Shown piece by piece: positions 1 to 8,149 of a stretch of 52,200 nt of DNA. The translations under genes and the position numbers were made by a program. The stretch's first letter is position 1. Each line of letters begins with the position of its first letter. The notes beneath the pieces were generated by a model that was not told the origin of the DNA, made no database searches, and worked only from the letters and a program-made list of their open reading frames with translations. The DNA comes from Nocardia acidivorans NBRC 108247. GTDB taxonomy: Bacteria; Actinomycetota; Actinomycetes; Mycobacteriales; Mycobacteriaceae. The stretch covers positions 1-52,200 of the forward strand of contig NZ_BDAW01000067.1 of NCBI RefSeq assembly GCF_001625085.1, written 5' to 3'.

Positions 1-185
1 AGCACCGGCCCGCGCGCGGCGATGACCGCCGCGGTCAGCGCGACCAGCACGGCCGCGCCCAGCACGATCAACGAGTTCGGCTGCGCCGCGGCGAGGTAGA
101 GCACCGCCCACGCGGCGATGACAAGGGCACATACCAGCACCACCGCCGTCCGAACCCGCGCAACCATGCGCCCGACACTACCCAT
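1..185 (-). CDS. Membrane protein, partial (N-terminal part only)
   Basis: An open frame starts with ATG at 185 and runs off the left edge of the window, giving 61 visible residues. It begins MGSVGRMVARVR, followed by two hydrophobic stretches at about residues 13-33 and 38-56, separated by a short polar turn (AAQPNS). The basic N-terminus suggests a cytoplasmic start and a polytopic inner-membrane protein. A second in-frame ATG lies at residue 7. No family can be named from this fragment. A long hairpin at 224-283 separates it from the next gene upstream, so it is probably transcribed from its own promoter in 186-223. Confidence 0.55.
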   Translation of the reverse strand, partial: MGSVGRMVARVRTAVVLVCALVIAAWAVLYLAAAQPNSLIVLGAAVLVALTAAVIAARGPV

Positions 186-223
186 AGATCACCCCACTCG
201 CCCGGCACGTGACCTGATCAATT

Positions 224-283
224 GATCACCGGGAACTCATGGCGGGACCGGGGGTGAAATCCCGCCGCGAGTTCCCGGTGATC
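224..283. terminator. Long perfect hairpin, probable terminator of the ABM gene
   Basis: The 15-base arms GATCACCGGGAACTC (224-238) and GAGTTCCCGGTGATC (269-283) are perfect inverted repeats. Inside them a second pair, GGCGGGA (241-247) and TCCCGCC (260-266), continues the stem after a two-base imperfect step, leaving a 12-base loop. It lies just past the stop of the minus-strand gene at 301 and before the start at 185. No T-run follows, as is usual in high-GC actinobacteria. The palindrome is much longer than a typical terminator and could also be a repeat element or a protein-binding site. Confidence 0.6.
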
Positions 284-300
284 GCATGTCCAGGTGGGTG

Positions 301-588
301 TCACTCGGCGACGAGGCGGTGGATGATCATCGGCTCGGCGAGGATGCCTTCGAGCACACCCGCGATATGCCGGAAATGGGGAGTGTTGAAATGCTCCTCC
401 AGGTCGGAGGCACTCGCCCATTCCTCGACCACGACCATGTGCGCGGGCTCGTTCGGGTTGCCGAACGGCTGATAGCTCAGGCAATTGGGCTCGGCGAGCG
501 ATGGTTCGATCATGGCTTCCAGCGCGGTGCGGAGGCGATCCTCCTGGCCGGGGTGCGCGCGGAGTTCGGCGACGACATGCAGGGACAT
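301..588 (-). CDS. Putative quinol monooxygenase (ABM domain, YgiN-like)
   Basis: A 95-residue protein beginning MSLHVVAELRAHPGQEDRLR and ending in a strand-helix pattern typical of antibiotic-biosynthesis-monooxygenase (ABM) domains: a first beta strand, a long helix with paired acidic/basic residues, then PHMVVVEEWAS-like strand (residues 50-59) and DLEEHFNTPHF (62-72). This dimeric alpha-beta barrel family includes quinol oxygenases and heme-degrading proteins; the substrate cannot be read from sequence. The start at 588 is preceded by AGGAG eight bases upstream; the longer frame to 873 has no such site and is compositionally non-coding. Confidence 0.85.
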   Translation of the reverse strand: MSLHVVAELRAHPGQEDRLRTALEAMIEPSLAEPNCLSYQPFGNPNEPAHMVVVEEWASASDLEEHFNTPHFRHIAGVLEGILAEPMIIHRLVAE

Positions 589-636
589 TGGGGTGCTCCT
601 CGGAGTTTCGAAAATGGCCAGCCACCAGGGAGTTGA

Positions 637-707
637 GGCCGGGATCCGCCGAAACCCGTTGGGGGTCCGGGGTGTGGATCCCGGCCACAAACACGCCGGG
701 ATGACGA
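637..707. repeat. Dispersed palindromic repeat, copy A
   Basis: The core TGGATCCCGGCC...GCCGGGATGACGA (675-707) has inverted arms ATCCCGGC (678-685) and GCCGGGAT (695-702). An additional arm GGCCGGGATCC (637-647) pairs with GGATCCCGGCC (676-686), so two alternative hairpins are possible. The same core occurs at 3514-3546 and 29230-29262, always between genes. Read on the minus strand, this copy aligns with the 3514 copy for about 70 bases, including a shared AACGGGTT block. Confidence 0.7.
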
Positions 708-730
708 GGACGATGGGGGGAGGTGGGAAG

Positions 731-1807
731 TCAGGCGCGGCTGGGGCCGGTGCCCGCTCCGGTGGTGGTGATGGCGGTGGCGATCTCGTCGAGGTCGGCC
801 GAGGTGAGCTCCAGGGCGAGAGCGCCTGTCCAGCCGTCGATCTGGGTGGTGCTGCGGGCTCCGACGATGGCACCGGTGATACCGGGCCAGGCGTTGACCC
901 AGGCGAGGGCGACCTCGGCGACGGTTACGCCGTGGCGGGTGGCGATGGGGCGCAGGGCATCGACCAGGGCCAGGTTGGCGGGCAGGCCGGTGGTGAAATC
1001 GGCGCTGCCGGAACGCCAGTCGTCGGCGGCGAGTACGCGGTCGGCGGTGAAGGCGCCGGTGAGCAGGCCGGAGTGCATCGGCGAGTAGGCGATCACGCCG
1101 GTGGAATGCGCCTTCGCCCAGGCGATTTCGGGGGCGGAGCCGCGGTTGATGGCGGAGAACGGCGGCTGGATGGCATCCACGTGCGCCACCGCTTCGGCCC
1201 GAAGCAGTTCCGCCACCGAATGATTGGACAGGCCGATGGCGCGGACCTTGCCCTCCTTCTTGAAGTCGGCCATCAGCTGCCAGTACTCCTCCAGCGGGGT
1301 CGGCTCGGCCACACCCTCGCCCTCGCCGCCGTAGACGAAGACCGCGCCGGTATCCGGCCAGTGCACCTGGTACAGGTCGATATGGTCGACGCGCAGCCGG
1401 CGCAGCGACGACTCCAGTTCGGCGCGAATGACTTCCGGGCGCATGATGCGGCGCGGCGGACCGGTGCGATCGTCGCCCTCCTCCCAGATGAGCCCGGTCT
1501 TGGTGAACAGATACGGGCGGTCCGCCTCGGGGAGGTCGGAAATCGCTCGGCCGACCAGGGTTTCGGCATGGCCGAGGCCGTAGGCGGGAGCGGTGTCGAG
1601 CCAGTTGAGCCCGCTGTCCACCGCGTGCCGGATGGCGGCGATGGATTCGGCGTCATCGGTGGCGCCCCACGAGTACTCCCAGCCGGAACCCGCGATCACC
1701 CAGGTGCCCAAGCCCAGCGGGGTGATGGCCATTCCGGTGTCGCCCAGGGGCCGGGTGTTCGCCCGATCCGCGCCCTGGACGGAGTTGTCGCGTGCTGCTG
1801 TGGTCAT
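731..1807 (-). CDS. Aldo/keto reductase
   Basis: A 358-residue cytosolic TIM-barrel oxidoreductase, likely NADPH-dependent. The catalytic tetrad is visible: Asp71 and Tyr76 (NWLDTAPAYG), Lys103 (LFTKTGL) and His149 (LYQVHWPD). The C-terminal coenzyme region includes GAIVGARSTTQI. The family reduces aldehydes and ketones; the YajO/Tas-like subgroup is plausible from the order of motifs but the substrate is unknown. The start at 1807 is chosen because GGGAGA lies six bases upstream; the frame continues 39 codons further up without a ribosome site. It is divergent from the lipoprotein hydrolase at 1987. Confidence 0.9.
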   Translation of the reverse strand: MTTAARDNSVQGADRANTRPLGDTGMAITPLGLGTWVIAGSGWEYSWGATDDAESIAAIRHAVDSGLNWLDTAPAYGLGHAETLVGRAISDLPEADRPYLFTKTGLIWEEGDDRTGPPRRIMRPEVIRAELESSLRRLRVDHIDLYQVHWPDTGAVFVYGGEGEGVAEPTPLEEYWQLMADFKKEGKVRAIGLSNHSVAELLRAEAVAHVDAIQPPFSAINRGSAPEIAWAKAHSTGVIAYSPMHSGLLTGAFTADRVLAADDWRSGSADFTTGLPANLALVDALRPIATRHGVTVAEVALAWVNAWPGITGAIVGARSTTQIDGWTGALALELTSADLDEIATAITTTGAGTGPSRA

Positions 1808-1986
1808 TGCAATCTCCCGATGGAAACCTCTCGCGGCGAGCCGCGGAGCCGGATCCGTTCCGGCTGTGACCACTACTTTCGTACGGCGCGATCGGGGTAA
1901 ACAGTGCCGCGCGAGCCTGGGCACGGTATGACCAGGATGCGACCGTGGGGGCAGGCCCGGACAGCTCCGCAGGGTGATGCGGGCGG

Positions 1987-3486
1987 ATGCGCGCGATTCC
2001 TAGCGTCGATGGAGTGAAGAGCACATATCGTCTCGGAGCCCTTGCGGCACTTACGGTGCTGTCGGTTTCGATGATCTCGGCCTGCCGCACGTCCCCCGCC
2101 GCGGCGGCCCCGGAGTGGCAGACCTGTCGGGGCAGCGGACTCGATCCCCGGCAGGAATGCGCGAATATTCAGGTGCCGCTGGACTACTCCCATCCCGAGG
2201 GCGAGCAGATCACCCTCGCCCTCTCCCGTATTCGCAGCGCGCATCCGGAGTCCCGGCACGGCGTCATGCTGCTGGTTCCCGGCGGCCCGGGCGGACCGGG
2301 TCTGAACCAGCCGAGCGCCGCGAGCGCGACCCTGCCCGCGGCGGTGCGCGATGCCTACGATCTGGTCAGCTTCGATCCGCGCGGTCTGGGCGCGAGCACC
2401 ACGGCCGATTGCCGGCTGAACCCCGACGACCTGATCCTGGAGCGATTCCGGGGCTGGCCGGGCGGTGACGGGGACATCTCGGCGAATATCGCTGTGGCCC
2501 AGCGCATCGCGAAGGGCTGCGCCGAGAACGGCGGTGCGCTGGTGCGCAGTATGAGCACCCGCACCGAGGCCCGCGATATGGATCGTATTCGAGCGGCGCT
2601 GGGCCAGGACAGGATCTCGATGTGGGGTGAGTCCTACGGCACCTACGCGACCTCGGTGTACGCGACCCTGTTCGCCGCGCGTACCGATCGAATCCTGTTG
2701 GACAGCAATGACGATCCCGCTCCGGGACGGGTGGAGCAAGTGTGGAACGCCAATTACGCCGTCGGCGTGACGGATCGGTTCCCGGATTTCGCACGCTGGG
2801 CGTCCGATCCCGCCAACCCCGATCGCCTCGCCGAGACCACTGAGGCGGTCCGCACCGAATTCCTCACCCTCGCAGCGCGACTCGACGGCGCACCACTGCC
2901 CTGGCCCGGATCGCAGCTGGGTCGGCTGACCGGCAATGGGCTCCGGCAAATGCTGCTGGACGGCCTCTACCGCGATGACCGCTTCCCGGATCTGGCGCGC
3001 ATGATCCGGGCGGCTGCCACGGCCTCGACCACCCTGCCCGCCGCCGAGCCCGGCCCGCCGGAGAGCGCCGTCCAGCAGCGCACCGCGGTCGCGGTAGGCA
3101 CCATCTGCAATGACGCCGCCTGGCCCACCACGATTTCGGACTATGTGAGCGCGGTGGCGCGGAGCCGGGCCGAGCATCCCCTCACTGCCGGTTTGCCGCA
3201 GAACCTGTCCCCCTGCACGTTCTGGCCCTACCCGGCGGTCGAGCAGACGGTCGTCACCCCCGACGGCCCGTCGAATGTGCTCATGATCCAGAACCTGCGC
3301 GATCCGGCCACACCGTACAGCGGCGCGCTCGAGCTGCGCCATGCCTACGGCGACCGCGCCCGCATGATCTCCGTCGATGCCGGTGGCCACGGCGCATACC
3401 CCTCCCCGAGCGCCTGCGCGAACGATGCCGTCGAACGCTTCCTCCGCGACGGCACACGCCCCGACCAGGACATCCTCTGTCGCTGA
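1987..3486 (+). CDS. Secreted alpha/beta-hydrolase, tripeptidyl-aminopeptidase type
   Basis: A 499-residue exported hydrolase. The N-terminus has a basic start, a hydrophobic core and a lipobox-like MISAC, so it may be a lipoprotein anchored outside the cell membrane. The alpha/beta-hydrolase fold is marked by the oxyanion segment VPGGPGGPG, the nucleophile elbow GESYG with Ser216, a late Asp in LRDPATPYSG (about 437) and His468 in GGHGAY. The overall layout (CxxxxVPLDYxxP near the start, C-terminal TAP-like domain) is that of actinobacterial SlpD/SlpE tripeptidyl aminopeptidases. A GTG at 2014 is an alternative start that gives a more typical signal peptide. Substrates are probably short peptides; this is family inference. 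Confidence 0.85.
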   Translation: MRAIPSVDGVKSTYRLGALAALTVLSVSMISACRTSPAAAAPEWQTCRGSGLDPRQECANIQVPLDYSHPEGEQITLALSRIRSAHPESRHGVMLLVPGGPGGPGLNQPSAASATLPAAVRDAYDLVSFDPRGLGASTTADCRLNPDDLILERFRGWPGGDGDISANIAVAQRIAKGCAENGGALVRSMSTRTEARDMDRIRAALGQDRISMWGESYGTYATSVYATLFAARTDRILLDSNDDPAPGRVEQVWNANYAVGVTDRFPDFARWASDPANPDRLAETTEAVRTEFLTLAARLDGAPLPWPGSQLGRLTGNGLRQMLLDGLYRDDRFPDLARMIRAAATASTTLPAAEPGPPESAVQQRTAVAVGTICNDAAWPTTISDYVSAVARSRAEHPLTAGLPQNLSPCTFWPYPAVEQTVVTPDGPSNVLMIQNLRDPATPYSGALELRHAYGDRARMISVDAGGHGAYPSPSACANDAVERFLRDGTRPDQDILCR

Positions 3487-3513
3487 CCGGCGCGCCCGCG
3501 CGCTCGAGGCCCT

Positions 3514-3590
3514 TCGTCATCCCGGCATGTCGGCGGCCGGGATCCACGCCAAGGATTCATCAACGGGTTGCGTCGATCCCTGCACAAGCG
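3514..3590. repeat. Dispersed palindromic repeat, copy B
   Basis: The core 3514-3546 carries arms ATCCCGGC (3519-3526) and GCCGGGAT (3536-3543), the same as copies at 675-707 and 29230-29262 but in the opposite orientation. Similarity to copy A continues to about 3590 with a shared CAACGGGTT and a CGATCCC block. It follows the stop of the secreted hydrolase and precedes the regulator at 3691, so it may also act as a terminator. Confidence 0.65.
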
Positions 3591-3690
3591 GCGCCGCGAT
3601 GACGGTTTCCCCGCAGGATTGACAGCCACCCGGAAGGCTGGGCCTGACGTGACCAGGAATAGCCGCGGGCCGACCCGCGATACTGAACGC

Positions 3691-4539
3691 ATGACCTTGG
3701 ACCGTCGTGCCGAACTCGGTGAATTCCTGCGCTCTCGGCGGGCTCGATTGAGCCCGCAGGAAGTGGGTTTTATCGATCACGGGGCGCGACGCCGGGTCCC
3801 CGGTCTGCGGCGCGAGGAGTTGGCGCTGCTGGCCGGGGTGAGCGTGGATCACTATGTGCGTTTGGAGCAGGGTCGCACCCTGCACTTCTCGGAATCGGTG
3901 CTCGATGCGGTGGCGCGGGCGCTGCGCTTGAATCCCGTGGAGCGCGAGCACTTCTATCGGCTGGCCCGGCCGTGGTCCGAAGAGGAGCAGCCCGGCGAGC
4001 AGCAGGTTCGGCCGGGTTTGCGGCGGCTGCTGGAGTCGGCGTCGGATGTGCCCGCGTACATCGTCGGCCGGGGCACCAACGTCCTGGCCTGGAATCGGCT
4101 GGCGGCGGCGCTGATCACCGACTTCTCCGCCCTGCCCCCGCGCGAGCGGAACCTGGCCCGGCTGATCTTCCTGGACGAGGGCATGCGCGCGCTGTACGAG
4201 GACTGGCCCGCCAAGGCCGCCGATGTGGTGGCGTATCTGCGATTGGACGCCTCCCGCCATCCCGGCGATTCCGGCATCGCCGATCTCATCGCCGAACTGC
4301 TCGACACCAGCCCGGAATTCCGCGCGGTGTGGGATGAGCACGCGCTCAAGGACAAGACGCACGGCCGGTACGTGTATCTGCACCCGGTGGTCGGCCGGAT
4401 CGATCTCGGCTTCGAAACCCTGCGCCTGCCGGACGATCCGGATCAGGGCTTGATCGCGCACACCGTCGAGGCGGATTCGCCCAGCGCCAACGCATTACGC
4501 CTGCTGAGCAGCCTGGCCGCCGAGACCCAATCCGTCTAG
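3691..4539 (+). CDS. MmyB-like helix-turn-helix transcriptional regulator
   Basis: A 282-residue DNA-binding protein. Residues about 10-75 form an XRE-type helix-turn-helix with the signature RRRVPGLRREELALLAGVS followed by YVRLEQGR. The remainder (about 105-275) matches the MmyB-type ligand-binding (PAS-like) domain, with VLAWNRLAAAL and the late FETLRLPDDPDQGLIAHT. Members commonly sit beside and control short-chain dehydrogenases or stress genes; no clear target is adjacent here. The start at 3691 removes 41 upstream codons that fall in the repeat region. Its stop overlaps the reconstructed stop of the convergent pseudogene (bases 4536-4539). Confidence 0.9.
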   Translation: MTLDRRAELGEFLRSRRARLSPQEVGFIDHGARRRVPGLRREELALLAGVSVDHYVRLEQGRTLHFSESVLDAVARALRLNPVEREHFYRLARPWSEEEQPGEQQVRPGLRRLLESASDVPAYIVGRGTNVLAWNRLAAALITDFSALPPRERNLARLIFLDEGMRALYEDWPAKAADVVAYLRLDASRHPGDSGIADLIAELLDTSPEFRAVWDEHALKDKTHGRYVYLHPVVGRIDLGFETLRLPDDPDQGLIAHTVEADSPSANALRLLSSLAAETQSV

Positions 4540-5132
4540 GCGCAGCGCGCCCGCAATCGGGCACACCGTCGCCGGAGAGGTCATCGAGTGCGACGATCCG
4601 GCCGACCATGGCCAGCGCCAAGGCTCCCCGGGTCCGCGCACCAGCGGTCCGGTACCGCGCGACCAGTCGACATCGGTTGCCTCCCAGCGCATCCCTTCCG
4701 ATACCGCCGGGGCCGGGCGAACGGATCGGGATGGTCCAGGACCGCGATCAACCGTTCCGCCGGAACCTCGCGCTCGCGCCCGAGTGGTCGCCGAATATCC
4801 TGCTGGTGCACGAAGGCGGCCGCGAGCGCGGTCTTGGGCATATACCGCGAGAACCACCCGGGCGCCCGCTCCAGCCGATCCACCAGTTCGGCCGTGGGCA
4901 GGGTCGAGAACTGTTCCACCAGTGCGGCATTGGTGCCGTCGACCGATCCCGCCTGCGCTCCGATGAGCAGATAGCTCGGCAGCCCCACCGCATCGGTTTG
5001 CAGATGCCCCATCACATCTCGCACCCGCCGGCCCGCACAGAGCGACGGGGTCTCCCACTCCGCATCGCTCAGCGACCGCGACAACTCGACCGGTTCCCCG
5101 CGCTCATCGCTGAGCAGCCGGCGCACGTTCAT
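4536..5132 (-). pseudogene. Maleylpyruvate-isomerase-family (mycothiol-dependent) protein, frameshifted
   Basis: Reading from ATG 5132, about 140 residues match the actinobacterial TIGR03083-type family: LSDAEWETPSLCAGRRVRDV, later FVHQQDIRRPLGRER and AERLIAVLDHPDPFA. Homology then continues in a second frame (MRWEATDVDWSRG, RGPGE) and a third (ALAMVGRIVALDDLSGDGV), and finishes in the original frame with LRARCA and a stop. Three single-base losses near 4693-4695, 4624-4628 and 4559-4566 explain this; in each case restoring one G on the coding strand repairs the frame. The repaired protein would be about 198 residues. It is either a recent pseudogene or three sequencing errors in G runs. Confidence 0.75.
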
Positions 5133-5204
5133 ATCGCCGGCCTAACCACCCGGGCAGGCGCGCAACAGCCCCGCGGAAACCGTGGCCCGGCCCGCAAACG
5201 CACT

Positions 5205-5232
5205 GCGCCGCACCGGAATCCCGGTGCGGCGC
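5205..5232 (-). terminator. Terminator of the Ser/Thr kinase gene
   Basis: A perfect 12-base inverted repeat, GCGCCGCACCGG (5205-5216) and CCGGTGCGGCGC (5221-5232), with a four-base loop. It begins 22 bases beyond the stop of the minus-strand kinase and has no T-run. Confidence 0.8.
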
Positions 5233-5253
5233 GGTGGTTATGCGATGGTACGA

Positions 5254-6846
5254 CTACATCTTGGTATCGCTGTCGATCTTGAGGGTGCCGCCGCCCGCGT
5301 CGATCACCCGCAGGGTGAAGGATTTGGTCTGCCCGCCCGCCGAGACGCTGCCGACCGAAATATCGGCCGAGCCATCGGAATTCACGCTGTCCGAAGCTCC
5401 GCGCGCACCGGTGATGGTGGAGTACCGCTGCACGCGATTGTCGGTCCAGTAGGACTGGAAGGCCGACTGGCTGCCGTACACCTGCTGTGCGGCGGGGGTG
5501 AGCTTGTTCCAGGCATCGCCGAAGCTGAGGTAGACCAGCCCGTCGTAGAACGCCTGGACCGTATCCGCGCCGCTCTGCACGGTGACCTGTCCGGCGCTCT
5601 TGGTTTGGCCGAGTGCGCCCGCGGTGCCCTTACCGGTGGTGGTCTGCACCGAGGCCTTGGTGGCACTGGTGTCACCGGAGGTTCCGCCGGTGCTGTCCGA
5701 GCCCGAGGAACTCAGAATGCCCGCGACCACGGCGCCGACCACGACGACCGCCGCGATCAGGGCCGCCCACACGATCTTCTTGTTCGAGCGCGGTTCGATA
5801 TCCGGACGCGGAGTGGAGCGCGTCGGCGGACCGCCGTTGACGGGCGGGCGCGGCGGCGGGGTCTCCAACAGCTGCGCCTGACTCATGGCCCCGGTCGGAA
5901 TGTCCGCATTGGCGCCGCGGCGATCCAGTTGCCGGGTATTGCCGCGCTGCGGCGCGGGCCGAGCACCGGCGGGTTTGGCCGGCGGCGTCATGACCCCGCC
6001 ATTGCGGCGTGCGGCCATGACCCGGGTGGCCTCGGCATCCGGGCCGATCTCCGCGAACTCCGCCATGATGTCGCGGACCTCGGTCATGCTCGGCCGGTCC
6101 TCCGGCTCGAAGCCGAGCAGGGCCAGCAGCAGATCGCTCAGCGGTCCGGCATTGCGCGGCGTGCTGATCTGACCATTGGCCGCCGCGTACAGCAGGGCCA
6201 GTGGGTTCGGGTTGGTGCCGTAGGGCGGTTCACCCTCGAGGGCATGGAAAAGCGTTGCGCCCAAGGCGAATACGTCGGCAGGCGGACTCGGTTCGGCGCC
6301 GCGCGCGACCTCGGGTGCGAGGTAGGCGGCGGTGCCGGAGATGAGTCCGGTGGCAGTGAGGGTGACATCGCCCTTGGCCTTGGAGATGCCGAAGTCGGTG
6401 ATCTTCACCGCCCCGTTGTCGCCGAGCAGGATATTGCCCGGCTTGACATCTCGATGCACGATGCCGACCCGGTGCGCGGCGATCAACGCCGACGCGACCT
6501 GTTCACCGATGCGGGCGACCTGCGGCAGCGGCAGGGTGCCCTGTGAGGAGAGCACCACCGCCAGACTCTGCGATGGCAGGTACTCCATCACGAGGCATGG
6601 ATCGCCCTCGTGCTCGGTAATGTCGAACACCACGATGGCGTTGGGATGCTGGAAGCGAGCGGCATTGCGGGCCTCGCGGGCAGCGCGCTGACGCACGATG
6701 TCCTTGTCGGCCGCGGACAGGCTCGGCTGGGTGATGATCTGTTTGATCGCCACCGAACGCTCCAGCCGCTCGTCGACGGCTCGCCAGACGACGCCTGTGC
6801 CGCCGCTACCAATCCGTTCGACCAGGCGGTAATGCCCTGCGATCAC
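5254..6846 (-). CDS. Membrane-anchored Ser/Thr protein kinase (PknB-like) with extracytoplasmic sensor
   Basis: A 530-residue Hanks-type kinase. Kinase domain residues 6-265: glycine loop RIGSGGTGVV (11-20), Lys35 (VAIKQ), Glu58, catalytic loop HRDVKPGN with Asp133, DFG 151-153, GT at 171-172 and APE 177-179. A Pro-rich juxtamembrane linker (about 285-355) leads to one membrane segment at 357-378. The outside part starts with a Ser/Gly/Thr-rich linker and ends in a SnoaL/NTF2-like module (about 430-530; QAFYDGLVYLSFGDAWNKL) rather than PASTA repeats. It probably senses an envelope signal and phosphorylates cytoplasmic targets. The start is GTG at 6846. The 270 bases upstream hold no gene. Confidence 0.93.
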   Translation of the reverse strand: MIAGHYRLVERIGSGGTGVVWRAVDERLERSVAIKQIITQPSLSAADKDIVRQRAAREARNAARFQHPNAIVVFDITEHEGDPCLVMEYLPSQSLAVVLSSQGTLPLPQVARIGEQVASALIAAHRVGIVHRDVKPGNILLGDNGAVKITDFGISKAKGDVTLTATGLISGTAAYLAPEVARGAEPSPPADVFALGATLFHALEGEPPYGTNPNPLALLYAAANGQISTPRNAGPLSDLLLALLGFEPEDRPSMTEVRDIMAEFAEIGPDAEATRVMAARRNGGVMTPPAKPAGARPAPQRGNTRQLDRRGANADIPTGAMSQAQLLETPPPRPPVNGGPPTRSTPRPDIEPRSNKKIVWAALIAAVVVVGAVVAGILSSSGSDSTGGTSGDTSATKASVQTTTGKGTAGALGQTKSAGQVTVQSGADTVQAFYDGLVYLSFGDAWNKLTPAAQQVYGSQSAFQSYWTDNRVQRYSTITGARGASDSVNSDGSADISVGSVSAGGQTKSFTLRVIDAGGGTLKIDSDTKM

Positions 6847-7116
6847 TTGGCCGGTTTCGATGGCACTACTCCGAAATTCTGCGCGATGGTGACTGTGACG
6901 ACGCGGTTGCCCGCGTGTTTCCCCGCATGAGTGTAGCGGGCCGTAGGCGTCGCGCCGACGTCAGCGTGAGATATGAGCGAGATCTCGGTGAGATCTACAC
7001 CGCAGCCCGGTGACGTTTATGTGACGGGCCACGTGAATCCGCTGCTCAGAGTAGTTCCATGACATGACAGCGAATTCTGCCGCACAAACCCGGATCTCAC
7101 CGCATGGGACGGGATT

Positions 7117-7992
7117 TCAGATCTCGCGTGTCGCGGCGGACCATTGCGCGCGGGTGAGCTGCGCCGCATCGGCGTCGGTGAGTTCGATATCGAACACCTC
7201 GGCGAGCACCTTGGACAGTTCGGCCGTGTCCAATTTGCGCACTTCGCCCGTTCCGTCCGGATGGCTGATCGTCCAGGTGGTGGCATCGATCTGATGGTGC
7301 ACCTCGGGCAGGAAGCGCTGGATGAACGGGCGTGCGGTGAACGGCGAGCGCGGCGAGGTCGAGACGAAGTGATTACCGACCGTATAGTCCGCTCGATACT
7401 GCGGATTCGGCCCGAAGGTATAGCGATCCACCCAGCCGTCCCGGCCGAACTGGAAGAGCGTCCAGAGCTCACCGCCGAGCGCGTCCGCCCCGAGCTCGAG
7501 CCGGTAACGCCATGCGCCGAGCGAGAATTCGCCGCGATCGGGAGTGAGCTCGATCGGTTCGAGCGGACCGGAGCCGAAACCGACATCGCAGAGCCAGGCG
7601 CGCTCGTCATCGACCGGGCGCACCCGCAGCAGCGCGTGCGTGGCGGGCCGCAATCCACTGGCGCCCATGGTGACTCGGGCGGAGATGCCGGTGAACTCGA
7701 AGCCGAACCGCTCGAGCGCGGCGGCGAACAGCAGCACGTTCTCATAGCAGTAACCGCCGCGGCGCTGCCGGATCAGCTTGTCCTGCAATGATTCCAGGTC
7801 CAGCGGTACGCCGCGGCCCAGAATCGACTCCAGGTTCTCGAACGGGATGGTGGTGGTGTGCGCGTGGACGAGCGCGCGCAGCGTGGCCAGGGTCGGCGTG
7901 CGCTCACCGGTGAATCCGATGCGGTGCAGATACGCGTCGAGATCCAACTCCGCACCGCTCCACAGATAGGACGGATCCACCCGGTTCGTCAT
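7117..7992 (-). CDS. nat: Arylamine N-acetyltransferase
   Basis: A 291-residue acetyl-CoA-dependent N-acetyltransferase. The cysteine-protease-like triad is clear: Cys82 in RRGGYCYEN, His119 in ATHALL and Asp136 in LCDVGFG. Length is in the usual 270-300 range. The family transfers acetyl groups to arylamines and hydrazines such as isoniazid; in mycobacteria nat lies in a cholesterol-degradation operon, but no such genes are seen here. The start at 7992 is chosen because GGAGG lies five bases upstream; an ATG at 8010 with a weaker site is possible. It is upstream of and parallel to the kinase gene, with 270 bases between. Confidence 0.95.
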   Translation of the reverse strand: MTNRVDPSYLWSGAELDLDAYLHRIGFTGERTPTLATLRALVHAHTTTIPFENLESILGRGVPLDLESLQDKLIRQRRGGYCYENVLLFAAALERFGFEFTGISARVTMGASGLRPATHALLRVRPVDDERAWLCDVGFGSGPLEPIELTPDRGEFSLGAWRYRLELGADALGGELWTLFQFGRDGWVDRYTFGPNPQYRADYTVGNHFVSTSPRSPFTARPFIQRFLPEVHHQIDATTWTISHPDGTGEVRKLDTAELSKVLAEVFDIELTDADAAQLTRAQWSAATREI

Positions 7993-8149
7993 CACAGCCT
8001 CCGTTTTCATTCACCTTCTACTGCGCCAACTCGTCACAACACGAAGATGTTCCGATTTCACGCATTCTTCCCAAGTTTGCCCGGAGATCGCTGGGCGGTA
8101 TGCGCCCGGGACCGCCGGGCGGCGGCCGGAACCGATCGGATGGACCAGG

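Noticed and set aside
485..1900. Long plus-strand frame (471 codons) opposite the aldo/keto reductase.
   Set aside because: It is the antisense shadow of a well-supported enzyme; composition is Gly/Ala/Arg-rich with no motifs.
1873..3390. Long minus-strand frame (505 codons) opposite the secreted hydrolase.
   Set aside because: Antisense shadow; the plus-strand gene has signal peptide and catalytic motifs.
6961..7000. Repeated GTGAGAT-like words upstream of the kinase.
   Set aside because: Too short and irregular to support a defined operator.
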